In this document: piece after piece, positions 33,346 through 41,972 of the stretch
How the letters are laid out: the number at the start of each line of letters is the position of its first letter
Numbering within the stretch: the first letter of the stretch is position 1
Assembly: GCF_002101965.1 (NCBI RefSeq)
Contig: NZ_LQQA01000023.1
Location: 186,001-250,000, forward strand
Direction of reading: 5' to 3'
DNA length: 64,000 nucleotides
DNA from: Mycolicibacterium wolinskyi
GTDB taxonomy: Bacteria > Actinomycetota > Actinomycetes > Mycobacteriales > Mycobacteriaceae
The notes under the pieces: model-generated
The model's input: only the letters and a program-made list of their open reading frames with translations
Told to the model about the DNA's origin: nothing
Databases searched by the model: none
Position numbers and translations under genes: made by a program

Positions 33346-33816
33346 ATGCGGATGTCGGCGAAGGCGGAGTATGCCGTCCGAGCCATGGTCCAGCTGGCTG
33401 CCGTCGGCGACGGCGATCTGGTGAAAACCGATGATCTGGCCAAGGCCCAGGGCATACCGTCGCAGTTCCTCGTCGATATCCTCTCCGACTTGCGCACCGA
33501 TCGGCTGGTTCGCAGCCACCGGGGTCGCGACGGGGGATATGAGCTGGCTCGTGCTGCGGAGGAGATCAGCATCGCCGATGTGCTGCGCTGCATCGACGGT
33601 CCGCTGGCCAGCGTGCGTGACATCGGCCTGGGGGACCTGCCGTATTCGGGCCCGACCGCGGCACTGACCGATGTTTGGCGGGCACTGCGGGCCAGCATGC
33701 GTTCAGTGCTTGAGGAAACCAGCCTGGCCGACGTGGCATGCGGCAAGTTGCCGTCGCACGTGGCGAAATTGGCGGGTGCATACCTCAGTCAGGAAGAGCA
33801 GCGCGGGCACGGTTAG
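33346..33816 (+). CDS. Rrf2-family transcriptional regulator
   Basis: A 156-residue Rrf2 winged-helix protein: AEYAVRAMVQLA at the start, then LAKAQGIPSQFLVDILSDL as the helix-turn-helix and RGRDGGYELAR as the wing. Only two Cys are present (in LRCIDG and DVACGK), so the three-Cys Fe-S site of IscR/NsrR is not formed. It may instead resemble CymR-type cysteine-metabolism regulators. Its position near the cysDNQ operon matches Rv1287, as I recall. ATG 33346 follows a -10-like box by 7 bases. Confidence 0.82.
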   Translation: MRMSAKAEYAVRAMVQLAAVGDGDLVKTDDLAKAQGIPSQFLVDILSDLRTDRLVRSHRGRDGGYELARAAEEISIADVLRCIDGPLASVRDIGLGDLPYSGPTAALTDVWRALRASMRSVLEETSLADVACGKLPSHVAKLAGAYLSQEEQRGHG

Positions 33817-33825
33817 CCCGCTCGC

Positions 33826-34209
33826 TCAGCCGCCGTACGGCCGGGTGATGATCTCCAGGTAGTGGCCCGAGGGATCCTGGAAGTACACCCCGCGCCCGCC
33901 GTCGTTGTGGTTGATCTCGCCCGGCCGCGTACCGCGGGGATCGGCCCAGTGCTGCAGACCCCAGTCGCGGACCCTGCCGTAGATCGCGTCGAACTCGTCT
34001 TCGGACACCAGGAATGCGTAGTGCTGCGGGCGGATCTCGTCGTCGGGGGAGGCTTGTGCGTAGTCGAGGGTGACGCCGTGGTTGAGCGTCACGGCGAGAA
34101 ACGGGCCGAATTCGCGCGGGCTGGGCAGCCCGAACAATTCGGTGAAGAAGACCGCTGACTCCTGCCGATCCTTGGCGGCGACGATGGTGTGGTTGAAGGT
34201 GATTGCCAT
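33826..34209 (-). CDS. VOC-family (glyoxalase/bleomycin-resistance fold) protein
   Basis: A 127-residue single-chain VOC protein with two beta-alpha-beta-beta-beta modules. Visible metal-site candidates are the His in ITFNHTIVA, the His in RPQHYAFLV and the Glu in SGHYLEIITRP. Such proteins bind a divalent metal and act as lyases, dioxygenases or resistance proteins. The ATG at 34209 begins the conserved fold; a longer frame from 34350 runs over the divergent GNAT gene. The substrate is unknown. Confidence 0.78.
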   Translation of the reverse strand: MAITFNHTIVAAKDRQESAVFFTELFGLPSPREFGPFLAVTLNHGVTLDYAQASPDDEIRPQHYAFLVSEDEFDAIYGRVRDWGLQHWADPRGTRPGEINHNDGGRGVYFQDPSGHYLEIITRPYGG

Positions 34210-34264
34210 ATGTAGCCAGTAAACCCTTGGCTCGTCGCGGTCGGCAAGGTGCAGGATGAGGGCC

Positions 34265-34789
34265 ATGCCGACCGTCGAAACTCTGACCGGTCCACGGCTG
34301 AGGCTGCGGGCACCGGTCGTCGATGACGCCGAAGCTCTGTTCGCCCGCATCGCCTCCGACCCCGAGGTGACCCGCTATCTGTCGTGGCGCCCGCACCCCG
34401 ATGTCGCGGAGACCAGTCGGGTCATCACGTCGCTGTTCAACGTCGGTGCGGAACGGACGTGGCTGATCGAGGTCGGTGGCGAGGTCGTCGGCCTGTGCGG
34501 CAGTCGACGCGTGCAGCCGTACGCGGTCGAACTGGGCTACTGCCTGGCCCGGTCGTACTGGCGTCAGGGTTTGATGACGGAGGCGGTGTCGATGGTGCTC
34601 GACGAGGAGAGGCGCGACCCGTCGGTGTACCGGGTGTCGGCCTACTGTCATGTCGACAATGCGGGCTCGGCGGGTGTGCTGCGGCGGTGCGGTTTGTCAC
34701 TGGAAGGAAGGCTCGCGCGCTACGCAGTGTTTCCCAATATCAGCGAGGAGCCCCAGGATGTGCTCCTGTTCGGAAAGGCGGTGCGGTGA
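34265..34789 (+). CDS. GNAT acetyltransferase, RimJ/RimL type
   Basis: A 174-residue GNAT protein with the RimJ/RimL hallmarks: TGPRLRLRAPVVDDAEALFA at the N-terminus, GYCLARSYWRQGLMTEAV carrying the acetyl-CoA motif, and VDNAGSAGVLRRCGL near the end. Family members acetylate protein N-termini or small amines such as antibiotics. The ATG at 34265 has AGGA 8 bases upstream; an ATG at 34256 is possible. Its stop overlaps the next start (TGATG), suggesting coupling to the nitronate monooxygenase. Confidence 0.8.
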   Translation: MPTVETLTGPRLRLRAPVVDDAEALFARIASDPEVTRYLSWRPHPDVAETSRVITSLFNVGAERTWLIEVGGEVVGLCGSRRVQPYAVELGYCLARSYWRQGLMTEAVSMVLDEERRDPSVYRVSAYCHVDNAGSAGVLRRCGLSLEGRLARYAVFPNISEEPQDVLLFGKAVR

Positions 34790-35805
34790 TGAGTGGATTC
34801 GACCTGCGGGGCATGGCGCGGCCGGTGATCGTGGCACCGATGGCCGGCGGGCCGTCGACGCCCGAACTCGCCGCGGCGGGCAGCAACGCGGGCGGGCTCG
34901 GGTTCATCGCGGCGGGCTACCTCACTGCTGACGCACTCGCCGATCGGATCTCGGCGGCCCGCGGTCTGACGTCCGAGCCGTTGGGCGTGAATCTGTTTGC
35001 GCCCCAGCCCAGTGCGGGCACACCCGACGGGATCGAGGCCTACGCGCGCGCATTGGCCGGTGAGTCGGACCGCTACGGTGTCGCGCTCGGCGAGCCGCGC
35101 TACGACGACGACGCATGGTCGGCGAAGCTCGAGGTGGTCGGCGATCTGCGGCCCGAGGTGGTGTCGTTCACGTTCGGCTTGCCGACGGCCGAGGAGATTT
35201 CGCGGCTGCGCGCCGCCGGGATCACCACGGTGGGCACCGTGACGACGCCGGACGAGGCGCGGCTGGCGGTGGATCGTGGCGTCGACGCCCTCGCCGTCCA
35301 GGGGCCCGCGGCGGGCGGTCATCGCGGCACGTTCGACCCGGCCGCTCCACCTGCGACGCAGCCGCTGGATCAGCTACTTGCCGAGGTGCTGGCGGCCGTG
35401 GACGTCCCGGTCGCGGCGGCCGGCGGGCTGGTGACGGCCGCCGATGTCGCGGGCGTAGTGGCCGCCGGTGCGGTGGCGGCGCAACTCGGCACCGCGTTCC
35501 TGCTGGCCGACGAGGCGGGCAGCAGCCCCGTGCACCGCGCCGCGCTGCAGAGTGCCGAGTTCACCGAAACCGTTGTGACGAGAGCCTTTTCCGGACGCTA
35601 TGCGCGCGGCTTGCGCAACCGGTTCGTCATCGAGCACGAGGAACAGGCGCCGTTCGGCTATCCCGAGATCCACTATTTGACGAGCCCGGTGCGCAAGGCG
35701 TCCGTGGCCGCAGGCGACCCGCAGGCCACCAACGTCTGGGCGGGTACCGGGTGGCGCAACATTCGCACGGGTTCGGTCAAGGACATCATCGGCGCGCTCA
35801 CCTGA
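34789..35805 (+). CDS. Nitronate monooxygenase-like FMN enzyme
   Basis: A 338-residue TIM-barrel flavoenzyme of the nitronate monooxygenase/2-nitropropane dioxygenase family. Supporting segments are RPVIVAPMAGGPSTPELAAA at the N-terminus, the QGPAAGGHRGTF loop with the catalytic His, and VAAAGGLVTAADVAGVVAAGA forming the FMN phosphate site. It oxidises toxic nitronates such as propionate 3-nitronate. The ATG overlaps the GNAT stop by one base. Confidence 0.88.
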   Translation: MSGFDLRGMARPVIVAPMAGGPSTPELAAAGSNAGGLGFIAAGYLTADALADRISAARGLTSEPLGVNLFAPQPSAGTPDGIEAYARALAGESDRYGVALGEPRYDDDAWSAKLEVVGDLRPEVVSFTFGLPTAEEISRLRAAGITTVGTVTTPDEARLAVDRGVDALAVQGPAAGGHRGTFDPAAPPATQPLDQLLAEVLAAVDVPVAAAGGLVTAADVAGVVAAGAVAAQLGTAFLLADEAGSSPVHRAALQSAEFTETVVTRAFSGRYARGLRNRFVIEHEEQAPFGYPEIHYLTSPVRKASVAAGDPQATNVWAGTGWRNIRTGSVKDIIGALT

Positions 35806-35807
35806 GT

Positions 35808-36581
35808 TCATCCCAGCTGCCCCCGCCGCGACATCCGCGACGGCGGCAGCCCGAACTCCGATGTGAACGCCGCCGTGAACGCGGCAGGTGTCGCATAACC
35901 GAGCCGGCCCGCCACATCGGTCACCGAGGCGCTGCGCAGCATCGGTACGGCGGCCAGCAGCCGCGCGCGGCGGCGCCAGATCGCGGGGCTGGTGCCGGTC
36001 TCGGCCCGGAAGCGCCGATTGAACGCGCGCTCACTGAGATTCAGCCGGGCGGCCCACTGCGCGTTGCCGATCCGCACATCCGGTGAGCCCAGATACTCCC
36101 GGCACAGTAAGGCCAGATCCGGTGCCGCGGGCAGCGCCACATGCAGGGCCAGCGGTGCCAGGGCGGCGATCTCGTGCAACAACAGACTGGTGACGGCGCC
36201 TTCGCGACCCGCCGGGTCGTAGTCCACGTCGAAATCCACTGCGACGAGGAGCAGCTCGCGAAGCAACGGCGTCACCTGCACCACGGTGCACCGGCTGGGC
36301 CACCACGGCACCGCCGCGGGTTCGATGTAAAGGCTTCTGGTGCTCACGTCTTGTGTGCGCATCAAGTGCCGTACGCCGGGCGGTATGAGAACAGCGAGAT
36401 CGGTGGGCACGGTCCAGGTGCCGTCACGTGTCTCGACCACCATCACCCCGGTGGCGCTGTAGAGGAACTGGGCGCGACGGTGGGAATGCCAGTCGAGGAC
36501 GAACCCGTCCGGATAGTCCGTGCCGACCGGTAGTACCGCGCGGTCAGCCGCGTCGTAGTCATCGGCCGGCACATTGCGCAT
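35808..36581 (-). CDS. AraC-family regulator with cupin sensor domain
   Basis: A 257-residue regulator. The N-terminal part is a cupin-like ligand domain (VLDWHSHRRAQFLYSATGVM). The C-terminal about 100 residues are the double helix-turn-helix (WAARLNLSERAFNRRFRAETG and VTDVAGRLGYATPAAFTAAFTSEFG). It converges on the nitronate monooxygenase with a 2-base gap and is divergent from the TauE-type permease, its most likely target. A TAGAGT box lies 6 bases before its ATG. Confidence 0.85.
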   Translation of the reverse strand: MRNVPADDYDAADRAVLPVGTDYPDGFVLDWHSHRRAQFLYSATGVMVVETRDGTWTVPTDLAVLIPPGVRHLMRTQDVSTRSLYIEPAAVPWWPSRCTVVQVTPLLRELLLVAVDFDVDYDPAGREGAVTSLLLHEIAALAPLALHVALPAAPDLALLCREYLGSPDVRIGNAQWAARLNLSERAFNRRFRAETGTSPAIWRRRARLLAAVPMLRSASVTDVAGRLGYATPAAFTAAFTSEFGLPPSRMSRRGQLG

Positions 36582-36587
36582 GTCACG

Positions 36588-36593
36588 ACTCTA
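36588..36593 (-). promoter_or_regulatory. -10 box TAGAGT for the araC-type gene
   Basis: On the minus strand TAGAGT is followed by 6 bases and the ATG at 36581, a leaderless arrangement. Confidence 0.45.
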
Positions 36594-36660
36594 TGGCCGA
36601 AAGTCGAAAAGATCATTCCCACCTTCGATTGTCGGCCCCTCGTGCATCCGGTGGACTCGA

Positions 36661-37413
36661 GTGGTGGGTTTCTGGATCCTGGTCGTGGTCGGCGCTCTGT
36701 CCGGCGTGACCACCGTGCTGTTCGGATTCGGCGGCGGCTTCGTCACGGTTCCCGTGATCGTCTGGGCCGATTCCGAACTCGGAGACGACGCGATGCGCAC
36801 CGCGGTCGCAACGTCGGCGGTCGTCGTATTCGTCGGCGCGGCCATCGCCACGGCGTCCACCCGCCGAGAGATCCTGGCCGGTCTGCGCGGCGGGAGCGGC
36901 CTGGTGGCATTACTTGCGGTGGGCGGGCTGGTCGGTGGCGTCGCCGCCCGATTCGTGCCCGCCGTGGTGGCCCAGTGGGGTTTCGTGGCCTACCTCGCCC
37001 TGACTCTCGCCGACGCCGTTGTTCGCCCCGGCTTCGTTCGGCCTGCGACCGCGCGGGCCGAACCCCGGACTGTCAGTGCGCGCTACGGGCTTCCGGTCGG
37101 CGCTGTCGCAGCCTTTCTCGGCGTCGGGGGAAGCGTTCTCACCGTGCCGTTGCTGCGGAGGGCCGGTCGGTCGATGGAATCGGCTACGGCGCTGGCCAAT
37201 CCGCTCACGCTCGCGATCACCGCCCCTGCGGTGGTGCCACTGGCCGCATCCGTCGACATCACGTCCGCGGCGGCGCTACTGCTCGGCGCCACGCCCGTCA
37301 TCGTCATCCTGCGACGGACGAGAATCGGGATGCCCGACGCCGTCCACGCTCGGGTCTACCTTGGCCTGATCGCCGCGGTGACCCTCGCGATGGCAGCGGC
37401 GGCGCTGAGCTGA
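36661..37413 (+). CDS. TauE/SafE-family membrane permease
   Basis: A 250-residue membrane protein with about eight hydrophobic segments in two related halves. Each half has a Gly-rich motif: GVTTVLFGFGGGFVTVPVIV near the N-terminus and GAVAAFLGVGGSVLTVPLLR in the middle. This is the TauE/SafE (DUF81) pattern of sulfite, sulfoacetate or other organic-anion exporters. The GTG at 36661 starts the first helix; the in-frame extension to 36574 overlaps the divergent gene. The link to sulfur is by family and general neighbourhood only. Confidence 0.78.
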   Translation: MVGFWILVVVGALSGVTTVLFGFGGGFVTVPVIVWADSELGDDAMRTAVATSAVVVFVGAAIATASTRREILAGLRGGSGLVALLAVGGLVGGVAARFVPAVVAQWGFVAYLALTLADAVVRPGFVRPATARAEPRTVSARYGLPVGAVAAFLGVGGSVLTVPLLRRAGRSMESATALANPLTLAITAPAVVPLAASVDITSAAALLLGATPVIVILRRTRIGMPDAVHARVYLGLIAAVTLAMAAAALS

Positions 37414-37414
37414 C

Positions 37415-38299
37415 CTAGCCGCGATCGAGTCCGACCTCCTCCACCACGACCTCGCCGTTGTCGGAGCGCGCGGTGATCTCACCAACAGCGTTGTCGGGAT
37501 TGGTGGTTTCGGGCACCCGCACCCTGGTGGAGGATCCCGACTGGGCGCGCACGAGGTACGGCCCGGGTTCTGGCAGGCCGATCACGACGGTGCCGTCGCG
37601 GCTGATCGCATTGACCGTGCGCGGGGCGGCATCGCGGAAATCGACGGTGATGTCCGCATCGGATGTGGTCGCGCTGAACTCCTCGGTGACCGCGATGGGA
37701 TCGCGGGAGACGATCTCACCATTGACGGTGTGGGCTTCGATACGCCGGGCCGCGCCGCTGAGGATTATCGCGCCGTCGGTGGTGCGCGCGATGAGCTGAT
37801 CGACATCGGCCTGTGCGAACACCGCGCCGATCTCCTGTTCGGTGCGCACGGTGAGCCTGCGCGCCTGCTCGGGCGGCAGCGAGATGACGATCTCACCGCC
37901 GCGGGCCCATTCCAGCATGGGAGAGGGGTTGCCGGAGATGCTGATTCGGGCTTCGCCACCGGTGGTGCTCACCGCGAGCCGGTGCTCGCCGCTGCGCGTG
38001 GTGTTGACCAGACGCAGATCGGCCTTGGCTTCGCGGGTTTCGCGGTCGGCCGTGATGCGGATCGCGACGGGCACCTGGGCGGTGTCGATGACCAGCGTGC
38101 GCATGGTGGCAGGCAGGGCCTGGTGATCGGTGACGACACGAAGGGCGCTGACGCCCCACGCCGCGACGCCGAGCCCGGCCAGTGTTGCGACGACCACCAG
38201 CGCGGCCGCTGCGATCAGAAACAGCCGGAACGCGGTGCGCCCACCCGGGGTGAGTTGAGGCGGCGGGGCGACCGGCGGCGGGGTGGTGATGGTGGTCAT
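37415..38299 (-). CDS. Membrane-anchored DUF4097-like protein of a LiaF-like type
   Basis: A 294-residue protein. A Pro-rich cytoplasmic N-terminus precedes one membrane helix (FRLFLIAAAALVVVATLAGL). Outside it is a long repetitive beta region with recurring T-x-x-G-x-I/V turns (ARTTDGAIILSG; AHTVNGEIVS; ARSDNGEVVVEE), as in DUF4097-type beta-helix domains. It lies 32 bases after a NarL-type regulator and histidine kinase in the same orientation, an arrangement typical of envelope-stress systems with a LiaF/PspC-like partner. An AAGGA site precedes the ATG. Its role in sensing is inferred from context. Confidence 0.72.
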   Translation of the reverse strand: MTTITTPPPVAPPPQLTPGGRTAFRLFLIAAAALVVVATLAGLGVAAWGVSALRVVTDHQALPATMRTLVIDTAQVPVAIRITADRETREAKADLRLVNTTRSGEHRLAVSTTGGEARISISGNPSPMLEWARGGEIVISLPPEQARRLTVRTEQEIGAVFAQADVDQLIARTTDGAIILSGAARRIEAHTVNGEIVSRDPIAVTEEFSATTSDADITVDFRDAAPRTVNAISRDGTVVIGLPEPGPYLVRAQSGSSTRVRVPETTNPDNAVGEITARSDNGEVVVEEVGLDRG

Positions 38300-38331
38300 G
38301 ATGGAAATCCTTCCGGGAATAAAGATTTCGG

Positions 38332-38976
38332 CTACGTCTCGAGGTAACGCAGGACCGCCAGGACGCGGCGGTTCTCGCTCTCGTCGGGGGCGAGATCCAA
38401 TTTGGTGAAGATCGATGCGATGTGTTTCTCGGCCGAACCGACCGAGATGTGCAGGGCGGTGGCAATCGCCGAGTTGGTCTTGCCCTCGGCCATCAACTGC
38501 AGAACGTCTTGCTCGCGCGGGGTCAGCTGATCCAGTGCGCTGCGTCGGTGGGAACGAACCAAGATCTGTGACACCACCTCGGGATCGAGCACGGTTCCGC
38601 CGCCGCCCACCACCTCGACCGCGTCGAGAAAGGCAGGCACATCCGCGACCCGATCCTTCAGGAGATAACCGAATCCCTTGGTGTCCGAAGCGATCAGATC
38701 GGCTGCGTAGCGTTCTTCCACGTAGTGGGAGAGCACCAGGACCGGCGATTCGGGGTTCTGGCTGCGCAGCAGGGCTGCGGCCCGGATGCCCTCGTCGGTG
38801 AACGTCGGCGGCATCCGGACGTCGAGGATGGCCAGGTCGGGCCGGTGCTCGTTGACGAGCCGCAGCAGGTTGGTGGCGTCGGGAACACCGGCGACCACCT
38901 CATGGCCGGCGTCGGCGAGGATGCGCTCGATACCCGCCCGCAACAGGGCGGAATCCTCGGCGATTACGACGCGCAT
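38332..38976 (-). CDS. NarL/LuxR-family response regulator
   Basis: A 214-residue response regulator. The receiver domain has the acidic EDS near residue 7, phospho-acceptor Asp52 in LAILDVRMPP and Lys in GYLLKDRV. The C-terminal LuxR-type helix-turn-helix is LTPREQDVLQLMAEGKTNSAIA followed by SVGSAEKHIASIFTKLDL. It overlaps the start of its own kinase partner gene's 3' end by 13 bases, so the pair is coupled. Confidence 0.92.
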   Translation of the reverse strand: MRVVIAEDSALLRAGIERILADAGHEVVAGVPDATNLLRLVNEHRPDLAILDVRMPPTFTDEGIRAAALLRSQNPESPVLVLSHYVEERYAADLIASDTKGFGYLLKDRVADVPAFLDAVEVVGGGGTVLDPEVVSQILVRSHRRSALDQLTPREQDVLQLMAEGKTNSAIATALHISVGSAEKHIASIFTKLDLAPDESENRRVLAVLRYLET

Positions 38977-40271
38977 GGCAGCACCGCCGTGACGATCGTC
39001 GGCCCGGTCACCGGACTCGTCACCCCGAACGATCCACCGGCGGCCCGGACCCGTTCGTCCAAACCGCGCAGGCCGGTTGCGTTCTCGCCGGCTTCGATCA
39101 CCGCGCCGCCCCTACCGTCGTCGAACACCGACACGTGCAGCACGTTGGCGGCATCGTCGAGCCGAACGGTCACCACCGCCTGGGTGGCCTCGGCGTGCTT
39201 GGCGATGTTGGTCAGCGCCTCGGCCACCACGAAGTAGGCGACCGATTCCACCTCGTCGGGCAGCCTGCGCGGCAGATCGACATGCAATGTCGTTGGCACT
39301 CCCGAGGTTTCGGCGCGCTGCACCACCGAGGACAACGCCGCGTCCAGACCGCGGTCGGCCAGGATGGTGGGGGCGATGCCGCGCACCACATTTCGCAGCT
39401 CGACCAGTGCGCTCTTGGCGTCGTCGTGAGCCTCGGCGATCAGCGATTTCGCGGCGGGCAGATCCGTGTCCAGCTTGGTCTGTGCCAGCCCGATCGTCAT
39501 CGCCAGGGACACGAGGCGCGGCTGCACGCTGTCGTGCAGATCGCGTTCGATGCGGTGGCGTTCGGTTTGAGCCGAGGACACGGCACCTTGCCGTGCGTCG
39601 GCGAGTGCACTGACCTGATATTGGAGTGCCGCGGTGGGAGAGGGGGACAGCAGCCACCGGTCGATTGCGGCATCGAGGGCGGGCGCGAAGACCAGGATGG
39701 CCGCGGCAGCCGCGACGGCGACGATCGCCAACAGCCAGGCAATCGGCGGTGAGACGAACATCAGACCGGCATCGCCGTCACTCTGGCGGATCGCGGTGGC
39801 CGCGGCCGGCCCCACGAACGCGAACAACAGCAACCCGAATGCGATACCGGCGGCCAGCATGTCGTAGAGCATCCGCAGATAGTGGTGGGCGACGCCCTTC
39901 CAGAATCGTGCACTGCTGATGTCGAGCCACTGTTGATGCGCCCAGCGCTGCAAGCCCGTGTAGTGCGACAGCCGGCGCGGCGGAATTCCGATCTCCAAGC
40001 CGAAAACCGCCTCACTGCGGGACCGCTCGACCCACTCGACACCCCGCATCAGGTAGATGAAGACGATTGCGGCGAGCACGAATCCGATCACCGAGGGGAT
40101 CGATGACAGCCCGATGATCAAGATGGACAACGGGATCCAGAACCACACCAGGGCCAGGGCGGCTCCTGTGATCAGCGAGGCCGTCGGTACGACGCCGATG
40201 TTGCGGGGCTTCGCCAGGGGCTCGGCAGGGGCGGGAGCGGCCGGTGGGCCGGTTTCGCTGATTGCGACCAT
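38964..40271 (-). CDS. Membrane histidine kinase, HisKA_3 (NarX/LiaS type)
   Basis: A 435-residue kinase with about four N-terminal membrane helices in two pairs, flanking a soluble loop of about 90 residues. The dimerisation/phospho-acceptor segment ERHRIERDLHDSVQPRLVSL is of the HisKA_3 type with His in HDS. The ATPase domain has VVAEALTNIAKHAEATQ and DDGRGGA, and ends in GLRGLDERVRAAGGSFGV. It is the first gene of the kinase-regulator-DUF4097 operon. TAGGTT lies 6 bases before its ATG, so it is probably leaderless. Confidence 0.9.
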   Translation of the reverse strand: MVAISETGPPAAPAPAEPLAKPRNIGVVPTASLITGAALALVWFWIPLSILIIGLSSIPSVIGFVLAAIVFIYLMRGVEWVERSRSEAVFGLEIGIPPRRLSHYTGLQRWAHQQWLDISSARFWKGVAHHYLRMLYDMLAAGIAFGLLLFAFVGPAAATAIRQSDGDAGLMFVSPPIAWLLAIVAVAAAAAILVFAPALDAAIDRWLLSPSPTAALQYQVSALADARQGAVSSAQTERHRIERDLHDSVQPRLVSLAMTIGLAQTKLDTDLPAAKSLIAEAHDDAKSALVELRNVVRGIAPTILADRGLDAALSSVVQRAETSGVPTTLHVDLPRRLPDEVESVAYFVVAEALTNIAKHAEATQAVVTVRLDDAANVLHVSVFDDGRGGAVIEAGENATGLRGLDERVRAAGGSFGVTSPVTGPTIVTAVLPCAS

Positions 40272-40277
40272 GCCTTC

Positions 40278-40283
40278 AACCTA
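40278..40283 (-). promoter_or_regulatory. -10 box TAGGTT for the kinase-regulator operon
   Basis: TAGGTT on the minus strand is followed by 6 bases and the ATG at 40271. Confidence 0.5.
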
Positions 40284-40411
40284 CGAAGTCGGCGCGCCCG
40301 GCGACACAGCGTTTTCCCGCGAACCTGGTGGGGGATAACCACCCCCCGATGAGTTTCCCCGTCGTCGCCGGTCTACCCACCGTCAGCTTCACCACGCCCT
40401 AGGAGTTCGCC

Positions 40412-40837
40412 ATGACCGTTCTGACCGCACCGCGAGCCGACGACGAGGTCGGGGTAGGCAAGTCGTCGAGCCGTCGAATCGGAATCGGGATCAGCGTGCT
40501 GGTCGGCGCGTTTCTCGTGTTCGACGCCGTCGGCAAACTCACCCTGCCTCAGCAGGTCGAAGCCGGTACGGCATCGCTCGGCTTCCCGGTCGAACAGGCG
40601 CTCGTGATGGGCATCGTCCTGGCGGTCTGTGTCATCGTCTACGCGGTCCCGCGCACCGCGGTGCTCGGGGCCTTGGGCCTCACGGCCTACCTCGGTGGCG
40701 CCGTCACCGCGAACATGCGCGTCGAAGCTCCGCTGTTCAGCCATACCCTGTTCGCGGTGTACCTCGGCACCCTGATGTGGATCGGGCTGCTGCTGCGTCG
40801 CCCCGAACTGCTCAAAGTGTTCGGGTTGCGGCGCTGA
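40412..40837 (+). CDS. DoxX-like small membrane protein
   Basis: A 141-residue protein with four predicted membrane helices. The first helix is ISVLVGAFLVFDAVGKLTLP, followed by QQVEAGTASLGFPVEQALVMG. This is the DoxX-like pattern. The family includes quinone-linked oxidoreductase subunits and proteins involved in redox homeostasis, but single small members are poorly characterised. AGGAG lies upstream of the ATG at 40412. It is divergent from the histidine kinase and may be a target of that system. Confidence 0.75.
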   Translation: MTVLTAPRADDEVGVGKSSSRRIGIGISVLVGAFLVFDAVGKLTLPQQVEAGTASLGFPVEQALVMGIVLAVCVIVYAVPRTAVLGALGLTAYLGGAVTANMRVEAPLFSHTLFAVYLGTLMWIGLLLRRPELLKVFGLRR

Positions 40838-40840
40838 ATC

Positions 40841-41254
40841 TCATTTCGGCGCCGTCGGCTCAAGCGCGATGTTGTCGGGGTCGCGGAACTCGAGGATGCA
40901 GGACGGCCCGATGTCCTTGACCGGTCCGTGTGCGACGCCGAGATCGTCGAGATGGCGTGCCGCGTCGTTGAGTTCCGCGACGCTCGGCACCCGGAAGGCC
41001 AAGTGGTCCAAGCCCGTTCGGTCCTCATCGAAGCGATCGTCGGCGACCGGTCGAAGCCCGATCAACGTGCCTCCGAGGTCATAGATCACGCCACCGAACA
41101 GAAAGCCCAACCGCTCCCGGATGGTCGCGTTCGCGTTCTCCGGAAGCTCGAGCAGGACCGGCCAGCCGAACACGCTTTCGTAGAACTGCCGCGACCGTTC
41201 GATGTCGGTGACCGTGAGCCGGACGTGCGCGATGGAGGACGTTGCAATCGCCAT
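40841..41254 (-). CDS. VOC-family (glyoxalase fold) protein
   Basis: A 137-residue VOC protein. IAHVRLTVTDIERSRQFYESVFGWP at the N-terminus supplies the first metal His. TGLDHLAFRVPSVAELNDAA supplies a second His, and ILEFRDPDNIALEPTAP supplies the terminal Glu. It could be a glyoxalase, dioxygenase or resistance protein. It converges on the DoxX-like gene with a 3-base gap. Confidence 0.8.
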   Translation of the reverse strand: MAIATSSIAHVRLTVTDIERSRQFYESVFGWPVLLELPENANATIRERLGFLFGGVIYDLGGTLIGLRPVADDRFDEDRTGLDHLAFRVPSVAELNDAARHLDDLGVAHGPVKDIGPSCILEFRDPDNIALEPTAPK

Positions 41255-41285
41255 CCGTTCATGCTGCCACCGTGCCCCACAAACG

Positions 41286-41323
41286 CATCAGTGGTGACCC
41301 GCACGGGCGGATCACCACTGATG
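41286..41323 (-). terminator. Hairpin downstream of the secreted W-repeat protein gene
   Basis: Perfect 12-base arms CATCAGTGGTGA (41286-41297) and TCACCACTGATG (41312-41323) enclose a 14-base loop that itself contains CCCGCACGGG. It lies just past the stop codon of the minus-strand gene at 41339 and upstream of the VOC gene, so it most likely terminates that transcript. A short T-rich stretch follows on the minus strand. Confidence 0.6.
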
Positions 41324-41338
41324 AGGGGAAAGGTCGCG

Positions 41339-41698
41339 CTACTCCGGTGCGTCGGCGGCCTCAGGGCTTTCGTCGCCAGGGGTCCAGCCGTCCCTGAGCT
41401 TGTCGGGGAACTCTCTCCAGTTCTTCTCGAGTTCGCCGGGGAAGCTCTTCCAGCTGTTTTCGAGTTTAGTGGGATAGTTCTGCCAGTCTTCTCTGAGCTG
41501 GCTGGGGAACTGCTCCCAAGCGTTGGCCTGAATCTGGACCGCGCAAGTCCAAGCTTCGGTCGAGGTCGGGGTGTGGTCCTTTTCGTTGATGTCCTTGATC
41601 ACTTTTGAGCAGTCGGGTGCCGCGGAAGCCGGTGCGGCGAACGCGATGGCACCCCCGAGTGCCCCGGCGGCCAATGCGCCCACGATGAGTTTGTTCAT
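41339..41698 (-). CDS. Secreted protein with four 11-residue W-x-x-F-P repeats
   Basis: A 119-residue protein. The signal peptide is clear (MNKLIVGALAAGALGG, cleavage near ASA-AP), giving a mature protein of about 93 residues. Two Cys (30 and 52) may form a disulfide. From Trp61 four consecutive 11-residue repeats occur: WEQFPSQLRED, WQNYPTKLENS, WKSFPGELEKN and WREFPDKLRDG, with a final Trp at 105. The pattern W-x-x-F/Y-P-x-x-L-x-x-x suggests a regular helical or solenoid segment. I do not recognise the family. It could be a mycobacterial cell-surface or secreted binding protein. Confidence 0.75.
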   Translation of the reverse strand: MNKLIVGALAAGALGGAIAFAAPASAAPDCSKVIKDINEKDHTPTSTEAWTCAVQIQANAWEQFPSQLREDWQNYPTKLENSWKSFPGELEKNWREFPDKLRDGWTPGDESPEAADAPE

Positions 41699-41972
41699 GG
41701 TCTGTGTCCCTCGGCTGAAAAGCTGACTTGAGTGGACTGTATACCTAAACGCGCCAGTTTGCTGAAGTTTTTACTACGCGTCTTTTCCGGTCGTGCGCCG
41801 ACAAACCCTCCATGCGGACAGCGGCACGCACCAGTCGGCTCCAAAGTTCGATTTGACCTGGGGAAATGCGACCGTTGACCTGGTCGCGGCCTGCCGCGAC
41901 GACCGTACGGATGTCCGGGCGGTGCCATCCGACGGTTAACTTTTGCCACACGTCGCCTGCCGCAGCCCGTGC

